Below, piece after piece: positions 1 to 6,743 of a stretch of 64,000 nt of DNA. The stretch is taken from assembly GCA_027214385.1 (NCBI GenBank), contig JAPVXR010000003.1:310001-374000 (forward strand), written 5' to 3'. Every line of letters begins with the position of its first letter. Position 1 is the first letter of the stretch. Below the pieces are notes generated by a model that saw only the letters and a list, made by a program, of their open reading frames with translations, did no database searches and was not told where the DNA came from. The translations under genes and the position numbers were made by a program. The DNA comes from Cryomorphaceae bacterium 1068. Its GTDB lineage: Bacteria > Bacteroidota > Bacteroidia > Flavobacteriales_D > Cryomorphaceae.

Positions 1-551
1 CAAATCTTACCTTCCTCGTCATTGAGGAAATTAAGACGTTCATAAACTTCGTTTTCAGGCCAGTAGTTCAAAGCAAACTTAACAAAAATGTGTCCATGCT
101 TCGCTTCGGAAGTCCAAAGCTTTTTGTAGAACTTTTTAATCTCTTCATCCTCGGCTGCATCAGCGACTAGTTTAAACCGCTCAGCCCCTCTGCACTCCAA
201 GATAGAAGCGATCAGCAATCGATCCATCAACCGTTCTTCAACAGATGAACGGCACAGCTTGATCAACCGATCTACGTAGGTATCCTTAGGCATGCGGTCG
301 GGTAGACGAATACCACGCTTTTCCATTAACTGATACACTGATTGAAAATGCTCAAGCTCTTCTAAAGCCGTGTCGATTAACTCGGGAATGATTTCAACTT
401 TATCAGGACATTTTGCTACAAAGCTCATAGCCATTGAAGATGCCTTGCGCTCGCAATCTGCATGATCTTGCAGAAAGCTGTCAAAATCGGTCATGACTTG
501 TTCTGCCCATTCGGGTGGAGTTTTATATGCGAGGTCTAAAGAAAGCTTCAA
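1..551 (-). CDS. miaE: tRNA hydroxylase MiaE-like, 3' end cut by window edge
   Basis: Resembles the MiaE family, di-iron monooxygenases that hydroxylate the isopentenyl group of ms2i6A at position 37 of tRNAs. Visible are an N-terminal helix with FLQDHADCERKAS, a first metal-binding EELEH segment, an ECRGAERF segment and SEAKHGHIF, matching the paired E and ExxH ligands of this ferritin-like fold. An ATG lies at 494, but the residues upstream of it (LDLAYKTPPEWAEQV) match the usual MiaE N-terminus, so I prefer the TTG at 551. The gene is divergent from pdxH with about 100 bp between them. The C-terminus lies outside the window. Family call is by recognition of the motif pattern; the TTG start is inference. 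Confidence 0.8.
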   Translation of the reverse strand, partial: MKLSLDLAYKTPPEWAEQVMTDFDSFLQDHADCERKASSMAMSFVAKCPDKVEIIPELIDTALEELEHFQSVYQLMEKRGIRLPDRMPKDTYVDRLIKLCRSSVEERLMDRLLIASILECRGAERFKLVADAAEDEEIKKFYKKLWTSEAKHGHIFVKFALNYWPENEVYERLNFLNDEEGKI

Positions 552-601
552 ATTGTTTTGTTTTGGTGCAAAAATAACATTTAACAAAGAGTTCAAGAGG
601 C

Positions 602-632
602 TTTGGGAACGCACTTGGGCTTTGTATTTTTG
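602..632 (+). promoter_or_regulatory. Bacteroidetes-type promoter of pdxH
   Basis: TTTG at 602-605 and TATTTTTG at 625-632, separated by exactly 19 bp, match the TTTG-N19-TAnnTTTG promoter recognised by the Bacteroidetes primary sigma factor. The -7 element is 22 bp before the chosen pdxH ATG, giving a very short leader. Confidence 0.75.
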
Positions 633-654
633 TGCCTCCAAACAACTAAGCCCC

Positions 655-1311
655 ATGAAAGAGGAACTTCGCTCATTCGTTCAACAAGACAGGAGAGATT
701 TTAAAAATGAAACTCTCGAGGAGTCAAACATGGCAGAAAATCCATTCGATCAATTCGAAAAATGGTTTGAGCAGGCGCTGAAATCGGAAATTCAGGAGCC
801 ATATGCATTTACTTTAGCTACAGCAAATAAGAATGGTTACCCCTCGGCTCGCGTAGTATATATGCGTGATGTCACCAAGCGCGGCATTTCCTTTTTCACC
901 AATTACGACAGTGATAAGGGAAGTGATTTGTTGGAGAATCCGAAGTGCACGGCTAATATCTTTTGGATGGAATTGGAACGACAGATTAGATTTTCAGGAG
1001 TGGCCGAAAAGCTCACTACAGAAGAGTCTGATGCCTATTTTAATTCGCGTCCTCGGGGCAGTCAAATAGGTGCTTGGGCTAGCGACCAAAGTTCAAAATT
1101 GAAAAATCGTCAAGAATTGCTTGACAAAATCGAATCGTTAACGAAAAAATTCGAAGGCGAGGATGTTCCTCGTCCGGAACATTGGGGTGGCTATTTGATC
1201 AAACCAGAGCGCGTCGAATTTTGGCAAGGAAGAGAAAGCCGACTCCACGACAGAATTCTTTATACCCGAAACAGTGACGGAGATTGGGTTAAGCAGCGCT
1301 TATCTCCTTGA
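655..1311 (+). CDS. pdxH: pyridoxamine 5'-phosphate oxidase
   Basis: FMN-dependent oxidase that converts pyridoxine or pyridoxamine 5'-phosphate to pyridoxal 5'-phosphate, the last step of vitamin B6 synthesis and salvage; cytosolic homodimer. 218 residues from ATG 655, the normal family length. It shows the FMN-binding SARVVYMRDV segment, the RPRGSQIGAWAS motif near the middle and the C-terminal PERVEFWQG...RLHDR substrate/FMN-binding motif. The reading frame stays open back to 493, but those residues have no family similarity and would overlap miaE; the promoter at 602-632 also supports 655. The stop overlaps the start region of the following glycosyltransferase, so the two are probably co-transcribed. 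Confidence 0.95.
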   Translation: MKEELRSFVQQDRRDFKNETLEESNMAENPFDQFEKWFEQALKSEIQEPYAFTLATANKNGYPSARVVYMRDVTKRGISFFTNYDSDKGSDLLENPKCTANIFWMELERQIRFSGVAEKLTTEESDAYFNSRPRGSQIGAWASDQSSKLKNRQELLDKIESLTKKFEGEDVPRPEHWGGYLIKPERVEFWQGRESRLHDRILYTRNSDGDWVKQRLSP

Positions 1312-2606
1312 CATTGAAAGACTATCTCGAGAAGTATTCATTTCGGCCACGGTTGATTCAAACCGACCCACCTGAGGGTTTGGGCATAGTAGTGGTTATA
1401 CCGTCATATGCCGAGCCATCTATCAATTACGCGCTACTTTCCCTGCAAAGCTGCTCACGACCTCCTTGTGAGGTAGAAGTCATTGTAGTGGTGAATCAAA
1501 GTGAGGTTGAGAATGAGGAAATCTCAGCGATCAATTATCGGACTTTTGAGGAGGTGAAGAAATGGGAGGAGCGAACGATTGGATCGGGAGATCCGGGTTT
1601 CAGCGTCTTTGCCATTCTTGAAAAAGAGCTTCCCAAAAAGCACGCAGGTGTTGGTTTTGCGAGAAAAATCGGAATGGATGAGGCGGTCAGGAGATTTCAA
1701 ACAACAGGAAAAGAAGATGGGATCATCGCTTGCTTTGATGCCGATAGTAGCTGCCGATCTGATTATTTGACTGAACTCTACAAACACTTCAAGAAAAACC
1801 CCGGGACACCTGGTTGCTCCATTAGATACGAGCATCCCACCTTTGGTAGCGAGTTTGAGCCAAAGACTTATTTAGCCGTCACTTATTATGAGCTTCACTT
1901 GAGGTATTACAATCAAGCTATGAAAGCGACAGGCGTGCCATACGCTTACCATACGGTTGGCTCATCGATGGCGGTGCTATCATCTGCTTATCAAAAACAA
2001 GGTGGAATGAACCGCCGCAAGGCAGGGGAGGACTTCTATTTTTTGCACAAGATCATCGAATTGGGAGAGTTTACGGAATTGAATTCCACAATTGTCTATC
2101 CATCACCACGCCCCTCAGATCGGGTACCTTTTGGCACAGGAAAAGCCATCAATTCCTTCCTTAAAAATCCAAATACCGGCTATTACACTTATAATCTACA
2201 GGCATTTAAATACTTGGCCGGATTCTTTAAGAATATCCCCGAGTTTTACATTACAAAACCAGAGCTGGTAACACTTGGCGGACAAGTGCCCTACGTCATG
2301 ATAGATTTTCTCAGCAGCTACTTCTTTGATGATCGTATTCTGGAAATTGCTAAAAACAGCAAAGGACTCCACAGTTTTGAAAAGCGCTTTTTCCGATGGT
2401 TCAATGCTTTTATGGTATTGAAGTTCGTGCATTTTGTTCGAGATAATACGCACCCCAATGTGAGGGTGGAACTTGCCGCTTTGGATCTTCTCAGAAATAT
2501 CGGTTACCCAAATGTGGATGATATTGGCTCTATTGATGAGCTACTCGAAGTTTTCAGAAAACTGGATAGAGGAGAGTCGCCCGTATCAGTGAGAATTTTG
2601 ACATAA
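1308..2606 (+). CDS. family 2 glycosyltransferase-like protein
   Basis: Predicted cytosolic or membrane-peripheral GT-A fold glycosyltransferase. Residues ~25-65 (IVVVIPSYAEPSINYALLSL) are the nucleotide-binding start of a GT2 domain; ACFDADSSC near residue 145 is the DxD-type metal site; HTVGSSMAV and RRKAGEDFYFLHKI near 225-250 correspond to the acceptor-site and catalytic ED region. The C-terminal ~150 residues have no recognised domain. The frame opens with TTG at 1308 overlapping the pdxH stop, or TTG at 1314; no ATG is suitably placed, so the start is uncertain. The donor and acceptor sugars cannot be told from sequence. It is translationally coupled to pdxH but functionally unrelated. 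Confidence 0.75.
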   Translation: MTLKDYLEKYSFRPRLIQTDPPEGLGIVVVIPSYAEPSINYALLSLQSCSRPPCEVEVIVVVNQSEVENEEISAINYRTFEEVKKWEERTIGSGDPGFSVFAILEKELPKKHAGVGFARKIGMDEAVRRFQTTGKEDGIIACFDADSSCRSDYLTELYKHFKKNPGTPGCSIRYEHPTFGSEFEPKTYLAVTYYELHLRYYNQAMKATGVPYAYHTVGSSMAVLSSAYQKQGGMNRRKAGEDFYFLHKIIELGEFTELNSTIVYPSPRPSDRVPFGTGKAINSFLKNPNTGYYTYNLQAFKYLAGFFKNIPEFYITKPELVTLGGQVPYVMIDFLSSYFFDDRILEIAKNSKGLHSFEKRFFRWFNAFMVLKFVHFVRDNTHPNVRVELAALDLLRNIGYPNVDDIGSIDELLEVFRKLDRGESPVSVRILT

Positions 2607-2634
2607 AAAAACCCCGACTAAAACGGGGCTTTTA
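2605..2634. terminator. intrinsic terminator, probably bidirectional
   Basis: CCCCG (2612-2616) pairs with CGGGG (2624-2628) around a 7-nt loop. A run of A precedes it and CTTTTA follows, so it can stop transcription from the glycosyltransferase and from the convergent bTHX gene. Confidence 0.8.
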
Positions 2635-2679
2635 TGGTTGTTTCTTTGCTTTTCACTAAAGCAAAATAAACGTTAAGTA

Positions 2680-3006
2680 TTACTCGTCTTTTTTCTCTTC
2701 AGTTTTTTCAGCTGTCTCAGCAGCTTTTTCGGCTTTAGCCTCAGCTTTAGGAGCTTTTTCTGCTACTTCTTTTTTAGCTGTAGCTTTTTTTGGCGCAGCC
2801 TTTTTTGCAGGAGCTTTTTTAGTCGCTGCCTTCTTAGGAGCTGCTTTTTTTGCTTTCGGTTCCTCGGCTACTTCTTCTACAGTTTTAGCCTTTTTCGGTT
2901 TCGGTTGTTCGGGAATGAATGCGGATTGAGACCCTCGTTGTCGGCGTTTTCCGTAAGATCCCATAAATCGTTTTCCTTTTTTGGATTTTCTATCTCCTTT
3001 TCCCAT
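2680..3006 (-). CDS. small ribosomal subunit protein bTHX with long Lys/Ala-rich tail
   Basis: The first ~30 residues (MGKGDRKSKKGKRFMGSYGK) match bTHX, a tiny basic protein that sits in the 30S head. The family is normally about 25-40 residues, but this one has 108. After a short linker (IPEQPKPKK) comes a low-complexity tail: repeated AKKAAPKKAATKK units, then an acidic KAEAKAEKAAETAEKTEEKKDE end. The tail is like the histone-H1-like C-termini of some bacterial nucleoid proteins. The gene stands alone between trmH and a terminator. Whether the tail binds rRNA, DNA or polyphosphate is unknown. Confidence 0.8.
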   Translation of the reverse strand: MGKGDRKSKKGKRFMGSYGKRRQRGSQSAFIPEQPKPKKAKTVEEVAEEPKAKKAAPKKAATKKAPAKKAAPKKATAKKEVAEKAPKAEAKAEKAAETAEKTEEKKDE

Positions 3007-3032
3007 TGTTCTATTTAATTTAAGATGAAATC

Positions 3033-3040
3033 CAAATATA
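3033..3040 (-). promoter_or_regulatory. possible -7 element for bTHX
   Basis: On the minus strand this reads TATATTTG, a perfect TAnnTTTG, ending 27 bp before the bTHX ATG in the 39-bp gap after trmH. No TTTG lies 19 bp further upstream, so the promoter is incomplete by consensus. Confidence 0.4.
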
Positions 3041-3045
3041 CAAAT

Positions 3046-3717
3046 CTAATTGTCTTGACTTCGCCTGTTGTACTCTTCAATTACTTTATTGCCGCGCTTG
3101 ATGGTATTGCGGCACCATCCGATTAGTACTTCTATTTTTTCAGCTTCTGTCATAGATAAGTCTTGCGAGTCGCGAATAAACTTGCTGCGGAGCGAATGCA
3201 AACTAACGGCCGCAGCTACGCTGATATTAAAACTTTCGGTAAAGCCGTACATCGGTATTCGAACGAGATGATCGGCATGGTCAATTACCGTTTGTGAAAT
3301 TCCTTGTTTTTCAGTTCCCAAGACCAAAGCGATTGGCTGATCAGTGGGCAATTCATCAATGGTCATATGCGTATGAGGAGTAGTGGCTGCAATCGCATAC
3401 CCATTGGCCTTAAGTTCTTTTAAGCAATCCTCCGTATTCTGTTCTTTTTCCCCGTACCGAGATATGTTCAACCATTTGGAACTTCCAAGTTCTATGTCCT
3501 TATGTGGTTTAAACTGATTGCGGTTTTCGATAATATGGACATCTTGTATTCCAAAGCAGTCGCATGAGCGAAGGACAGCAGCAGCATTGTGCGACTGAAA
3601 AATGTCTTCGAGAACCATCGCTATCTTTTTGGTTCTTTTATCAACCAGCTCCAGAAAGAGTTCTTGGCGATTCGGAGAGATCATTTCCATTAAATGATCA
3701 CGTAGGTCTTTTTGCAT
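3046..3717 (-). CDS. trmH: tRNA (guanosine(18)-2'-O)-methyltransferase, SPOUT family
   Basis: 223-residue SPOUT methyltransferase of the TrmH type, which methylates the 2'-O of G18 in the tRNA D-loop using SAM. The three knot motifs are visible: motif 1 VLEDIFQSHNAAAVLRSCDCFG (the Asn/Arg site, residues ~35-56), motif 2 LVLGTEKQGIS (~132-142) and motif 3 IPMYGFTESFNISVAAAV (~154-171). The length and the basic C-terminal helix fit TrmH better than the longer RlmB. It is followed on the same strand by bTHX. Confidence 0.88.
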   Translation of the reverse strand: MQKDLRDHLMEMISPNRQELFLELVDKRTKKIAMVLEDIFQSHNAAAVLRSCDCFGIQDVHIIENRNQFKPHKDIELGSSKWLNISRYGEKEQNTEDCLKELKANGYAIAATTPHTHMTIDELPTDQPIALVLGTEKQGISQTVIDHADHLVRIPMYGFTESFNISVAAAVSLHSLRSKFIRDSQDLSMTEAEKIEVLIGWCRNTIKRGNKVIEEYNRRSQDN

Positions 3718-3732
3718 AGGTTAGAAAACAAA

Positions 3733-3759
3733 AAAGTCTCTTCCTGAGGAAGAGACTTT
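3733..3759 (-). terminator. intrinsic terminator after the HU gene
   Basis: A perfect 12-bp stem (3733-3744 with 3748-3759) has a 3-nt loop. On the minus strand it is followed by a T-rich tract, and it starts 21 bp beyond the HU stop codon. Confidence 0.9.
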
Positions 3760-3780
3760 AAAGTAAGATAAAAGGGTGAA

Positions 3781-4053
3781 TTACTTCACTTTGTCAGACA
3801 AGTCAGCACCTGCCTTGAACTTAACTACCTTTTTAGCTTTGATGTTAATTTCTTTTCCAGTTTGCGGGTTACGTCCTTTACGAGCCGCACGAGTGCTAAC
3901 TGAGAAAGAACCGAATCCTACCAATGCAACTCTGTCACCTTTCTTAAGGGCCGAAGTTGTAGTGTTAATGAATCCGTCTAGTGCTTTTTTAGCATCTGCT
4001 TTAGATAGGCCGGCATCTGCTGCCATTGCTTCTACCAATTCTGCTTTGTTCAT
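3781..4053 (-). CDS. HU family nucleoid DNA-binding protein
   Basis: 90 residues, the standard HU/IHF size. It begins [11 protein letters not shown] with an N-terminal helical dimerisation region, then [14 protein letters not shown], followed by the beta-arm [15 protein letters not shown] that inserts into the DNA minor groove with its conserved NPQTG tip, and a short C-terminal helix. It bends and compacts DNA as a homodimer. Single gene with its own terminator and a candidate -7 element upstream. Confidence 0.95.
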   Translation of the reverse strand: MNKAELVEAMAADAGLSKADAKKALDGFINTTTSALKKGDRVALVGFGSFSVSTRAARKGRNPQTGKEINIKAKKVVKFKAGADLSDKVK

Positions 4054-4076
4054 TTGAATAAGTAATTTAGATTAAA

Positions 4077-4084
4077 CAAAAATA
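4077..4084 (-). promoter_or_regulatory. probable -7 element for the HU gene
   Basis: Reads TATTTTTG on the minus strand, a perfect TAnnTTTG, 23 bp before the HU ATG. The TTTG at the -33 position is not at the standard 19-bp spacing. Confidence 0.5.
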
Positions 4085-4224
4085 TCGTTGAATTGGAGCA
4101 AATTTACACGAATAACCAAGCGGGACAAGCGATTGCGGCCGCTGGAGGGGCGTTTGTTAATAAAATGGGTCATTTGTTGAAAAGTACGGCCCAAATCACT
4201 TGAATCCTTGCAATGTAGAGGCCT

Positions 4225-4613
4225 TTAAGGAACTTTGATTCTATCCTTTCCTGTGAATTCAGGACACTGGATGCTTAAAACCCTCATTGGAATGTCTGAA
4301 GTTACTTTAACATAATGCTGGCTTTCGGATGGAATAAACAAATACATTCCCTCTGAAACCATGGTGGTATCATCATTTAAAACAAACTCGCCTGCACCCG
4401 CTAGAATATAAACGTGTTCACTATGATAGGCGTGGTAGTGCAAGGGACTTCCTCTTTGATTTGAATCAAGAATGAGGTGGTAAGGCTATCACCAGCCAGT
4501 CTTTCGACCGATATATTGTCGCTAGTCTCTTTTGACCAATTGGAAATATCTGTTTGGCAAAAAGCTCCTGTCCAAATAAGAGCAGAGACTAAAAGAGTTA
4601 CGATAAACTTCAT
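4225..4613 (-). pseudogene. secreted cupin-domain protein, broken by a 1-base frameshift
   Basis: Two reading frames form one gene. The 5' part (from ATG 4613) has a Sec signal peptide ending TGAFCQ and continues DISNWSKET...SFLIQIKEEVP. The continuation, LHYHAYHSEHVYILAGAGEFVLNDD, lies in another frame from about 4443 to 4225. The joint is at GTCCCTTGCAC (minus strand), where one missing base separates EEVP from LHYHA. The 3' part is a single-domain cupin with the metal-binding HxH...E pattern. Its ATG overlaps the fmt stop by 4 bp. Either a recent loss-of-function mutation or a sequencing error. A substrate cannot be proposed. Confidence 0.8.
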
Positions 4614-5545
4614 GACTGGAATTTAAAGGAATCATCAGGCTGGTATCCATTTAGAAATGCCTCAATGGACATTCTTTTCTTGCCTGGCACCTGAACATCC
4701 TCGATTTCGATAAGGTGATCGATCGTATGAACAAACATCTTGTGTTTCGATGCTTCTACCGTTCCCGGGGGAAGAGAGGCTCGTAGCTCGCTCACTCGAG
4801 ATTCGAATATTTTCATTCGCTCGTAATCTGCACCTGTGACCAATGTGTAAGCCGCGGGATAAGGGCTCAAACCTCTTATATGGTCATGAACGACTTGTGC
4901 CGTCTGCCCCCAATTAATCTGGCAATCTTCCTTAAAGATCTTCGGGGCGGCCTTTTGCTCACCTGATTGTGGCTGAGGCTTCGAAATTGCCGTTCCGGTT
5001 TCAATCTTTCCTACCGTTTCTAAAAGTAGGTTGGCACCCAACTCCATCATCTGATCGTGAAGCTCGCCTGCGGTCTCGTTTTCACCAATCGGTGAAACCA
5101 CATTATCAATGATTGCTCCCGTGTCGATATTCTCATTAATAAAGAAGGTGGTTAACCCTGTTTGCTTTTCACCATTCATGATGGCACGATTAATCGGAGC
5201 TGCGCCTCGGTAATCGGGCAGGAGAGAGCCATGAAGATTGATCGTCCCTTTTGGTGGAATCGACCAAACTTGGGTTGGGAGCATGCGGAATGCAACCACA
5301 ACAAAAAGGTCGGCTTCAAGACTCTTAAGCTCTTCTATAAATTCCTCGTCTTTGAGATTGGTAGGCTGTAGCACATGAAGCCCGAGTTGATTCGCCGCTT
5401 CTTTCACGGCCGATTCACGAAGTTTCTTCCCACGGCCAGCAGGTTTATCGGGAGCGGTGATCACACCTGCAATCTCATGCTCAGCGGCTAGCTTACGCAT
5501 AGATGGCACTGCAAAATCAGGGGTTCCCATGAAAACAATCTTCAT
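4610..5545 (-). CDS. fmt: methionyl-tRNA formyltransferase
   Basis: Transfers a formyl group from 10-formyl-tetrahydrofolate to the methionine on initiator tRNA. 311 residues, the normal length. The N-terminal Rossmann-like domain starts MKIVFMGTPDFAVP; the catalytic INLHGSLLPDYRGAAP motif (Asn103, His105) and the following NIDTGAI with the catalytic Asp are present. The GRGKKL loop near residue 38 is the tRNA-acceptor-binding insertion. The C-terminal beta-barrel (after ~205) carries the tRNA-binding surface. It lies between an RlmI-like methyltransferase and the cupin gene on the same strand, probably in one transcript. Confidence 0.96.
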   Translation of the reverse strand: MKIVFMGTPDFAVPSMRKLAAEHEIAGVITAPDKPAGRGKKLRESAVKEAANQLGLHVLQPTNLKDEEFIEELKSLEADLFVVVAFRMLPTQVWSIPPKGTINLHGSLLPDYRGAAPINRAIMNGEKQTGLTTFFINENIDTGAIIDNVVSPIGENETAGELHDQMMELGANLLLETVGKIETGTAISKPQPQSGEQKAAPKIFKEDCQINWGQTAQVVHDHIRGLSPYPAAYTLVTGADYERMKIFESRVSELRASLPPGTVEASKHKMFVHTIDHLIEIEDVQVPGKKRMSIEAFLNGYQPDDSFKFQS

Positions 5546-5559
5546 TCGGGTAGTTCTTT

Positions 5560-6732
5560 TTAATCGATTCTTATAAGTAGTCCTTTCAAATATTCGCCTT
5601 CAGGATGATAGATTCCTACCGGGTGGTCGGGTGGCTGATGCAAGTGGCGAAGAATTCGCATACTTCTCCCTGTTTCCATCGCTGCGGCAGCTACAGTATG
5701 AGCAAAGAGGTCGGGCGTGACCACTTGGCTACAACTGAAAGTGAAAAGTAAACTTCCTTTCTTGGCTTTCTTCATGGCCATCGCATTCAGTCTTTTATAA
5801 GCCTGTACCGCTCGATGTCTCGCGGATCGATGCTTTGCGAAAGCAGGAGGATCCAATACAATGATGTCGTATTCGGCAATATCTCCTTTGCTGAAAAACT
5901 CGAGTGCATCAGCTTGAATACTTTCATGACATGAATTACTTAAGTCATTCATTTTTAGATGCTCTTCCCCAAGATCTAAAGCTCCACGCGAACTGTCCAA
6001 GCTATGCACCATTTCGGCCCCGGCGTTCAACGCGTAGACCGAAAAACCTCCCGTATAGCTGAAAGCGTTCAAGACTTTTTTGTCTTTCGAAAGCGATCCC
6101 AACAATGCTCTATTCTCACGTTGATCGATGAAAAACCCTGTTTTCTGACCGTCCTTCCAGTTTGCGTAGAAACGATGTCCGTTTTCCAAGAATTTGCTGC
6201 CTTCTGATTTTTCGGTATCCCAACTGCCTTGGCTTTTTGTCTCCGCCGAAATGTGGATCGTTTCATCGATTTGTAATCCCGATAAGCCCAAAAGAGCGTC
6301 TTGAATCAGGCCAATATCACGAGACATCCCACCGCTGTGGGTTTGAACGACTGCTGACTTGCGATAGATGTCTATGATGAGCCCGGGCAATCCGTCACCC
6401 TCCCCATGCACCAATCTGAAAGCATCGGTTTCGGCAGAAGGTAAACAGATGGACAGACGCATATCTAGAGCGTTTTGAAGCTTTTCTTTGTAGAACGCTG
6501 TATTGATTTCGGAGTTGTCAAAGCTCAAGAGTCTTACGGCTATGCTGCGATCACCGAAATGCCCTGTCCCGAGGATTTTTCCTGAACGATCAGAAATCTG
6601 CACTTTGTCACCTTCCACAAGTTTGTGAGTATCGGTAAATATGCCACCGGAAAACACCCAAGGGTGCCGTCGGTGGATGCTTTTCAAGCTTTTGTCTTTG
6701 AGTTGAAGAACGGTATAATTCATTGCCGGCAA
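5560..6732 (-). CDS. rlmI: RlmI-like class I rRNA (cytosine-5) methyltransferase
   Basis: 390 residues: an N-terminal PUA domain (HRRHPWVFSGGI, residues ~20-32, then VQISDRSGKILGTGHF), a middle EEHEE-like linker, and a C-terminal Rossmann methyltransferase with FFIDQRENR, the SAM-binding VLNAFSYTGGFSVYAL and the catalytic DPPAF motif (~295). The thiol for C5 attack is in FTFSCSQ near residue 330. This is the layout of RlmI, which methylates C1962 of 23S rRNA. ATG 6732 and ATG 6723 (MNYTVLQLKD) are both possible starts; the second looks more natural. The exact rRNA target is inference from the family. Confidence 0.85.
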   Translation of the reverse strand: MPAMNYTVLQLKDKSLKSIHRRHPWVFSGGIFTDTHKLVEGDKVQISDRSGKILGTGHFGDRSIAVRLLSFDNSEINTAFYKEKLQNALDMRLSICLPSAETDAFRLVHGEGDGLPGLIIDIYRKSAVVQTHSGGMSRDIGLIQDALLGLSGLQIDETIHISAETKSQGSWDTEKSEGSKFLENGHRFYANWKDGQKTGFFIDQRENRALLGSLSKDKKVLNAFSYTGGFSVYALNAGAEMVHSLDSSRGALDLGEEHLKMNDLSNSCHESIQADALEFFSKGDIAEYDIIVLDPPAFAKHRSARHRAVQAYKRLNAMAMKKAKKGSLLFTFSCSQVVTPDLFAHTVAAAAMETGRSMRILRHLHQPPDHPVGIYHPEGEYLKGLLIRID

Positions 6733-6743
6733 AGGTAATTGGA

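Noticed and set aside
493-654. N-terminal extension of pdxH in the open frame
   Set aside because: No family similarity, overlaps miaE, and a perfect promoter lies inside it.
4132-4141. GCGGCCGC-like sites recurring in intergenic DNA (also near 8400, 34862 and 54256)
   Set aside because: Few copies, no common flanks; consistent with chance in a 43-44% GC genome.
4093-4203. 36-codon frame starting TTG between the HU and cupin genes, with protein-like composition (NNQAGQAIAAAGGAF)
   Set aside because: Too short, no recognisable family, and no promoter or ribosome site; the region is more simply HU upstream DNA.
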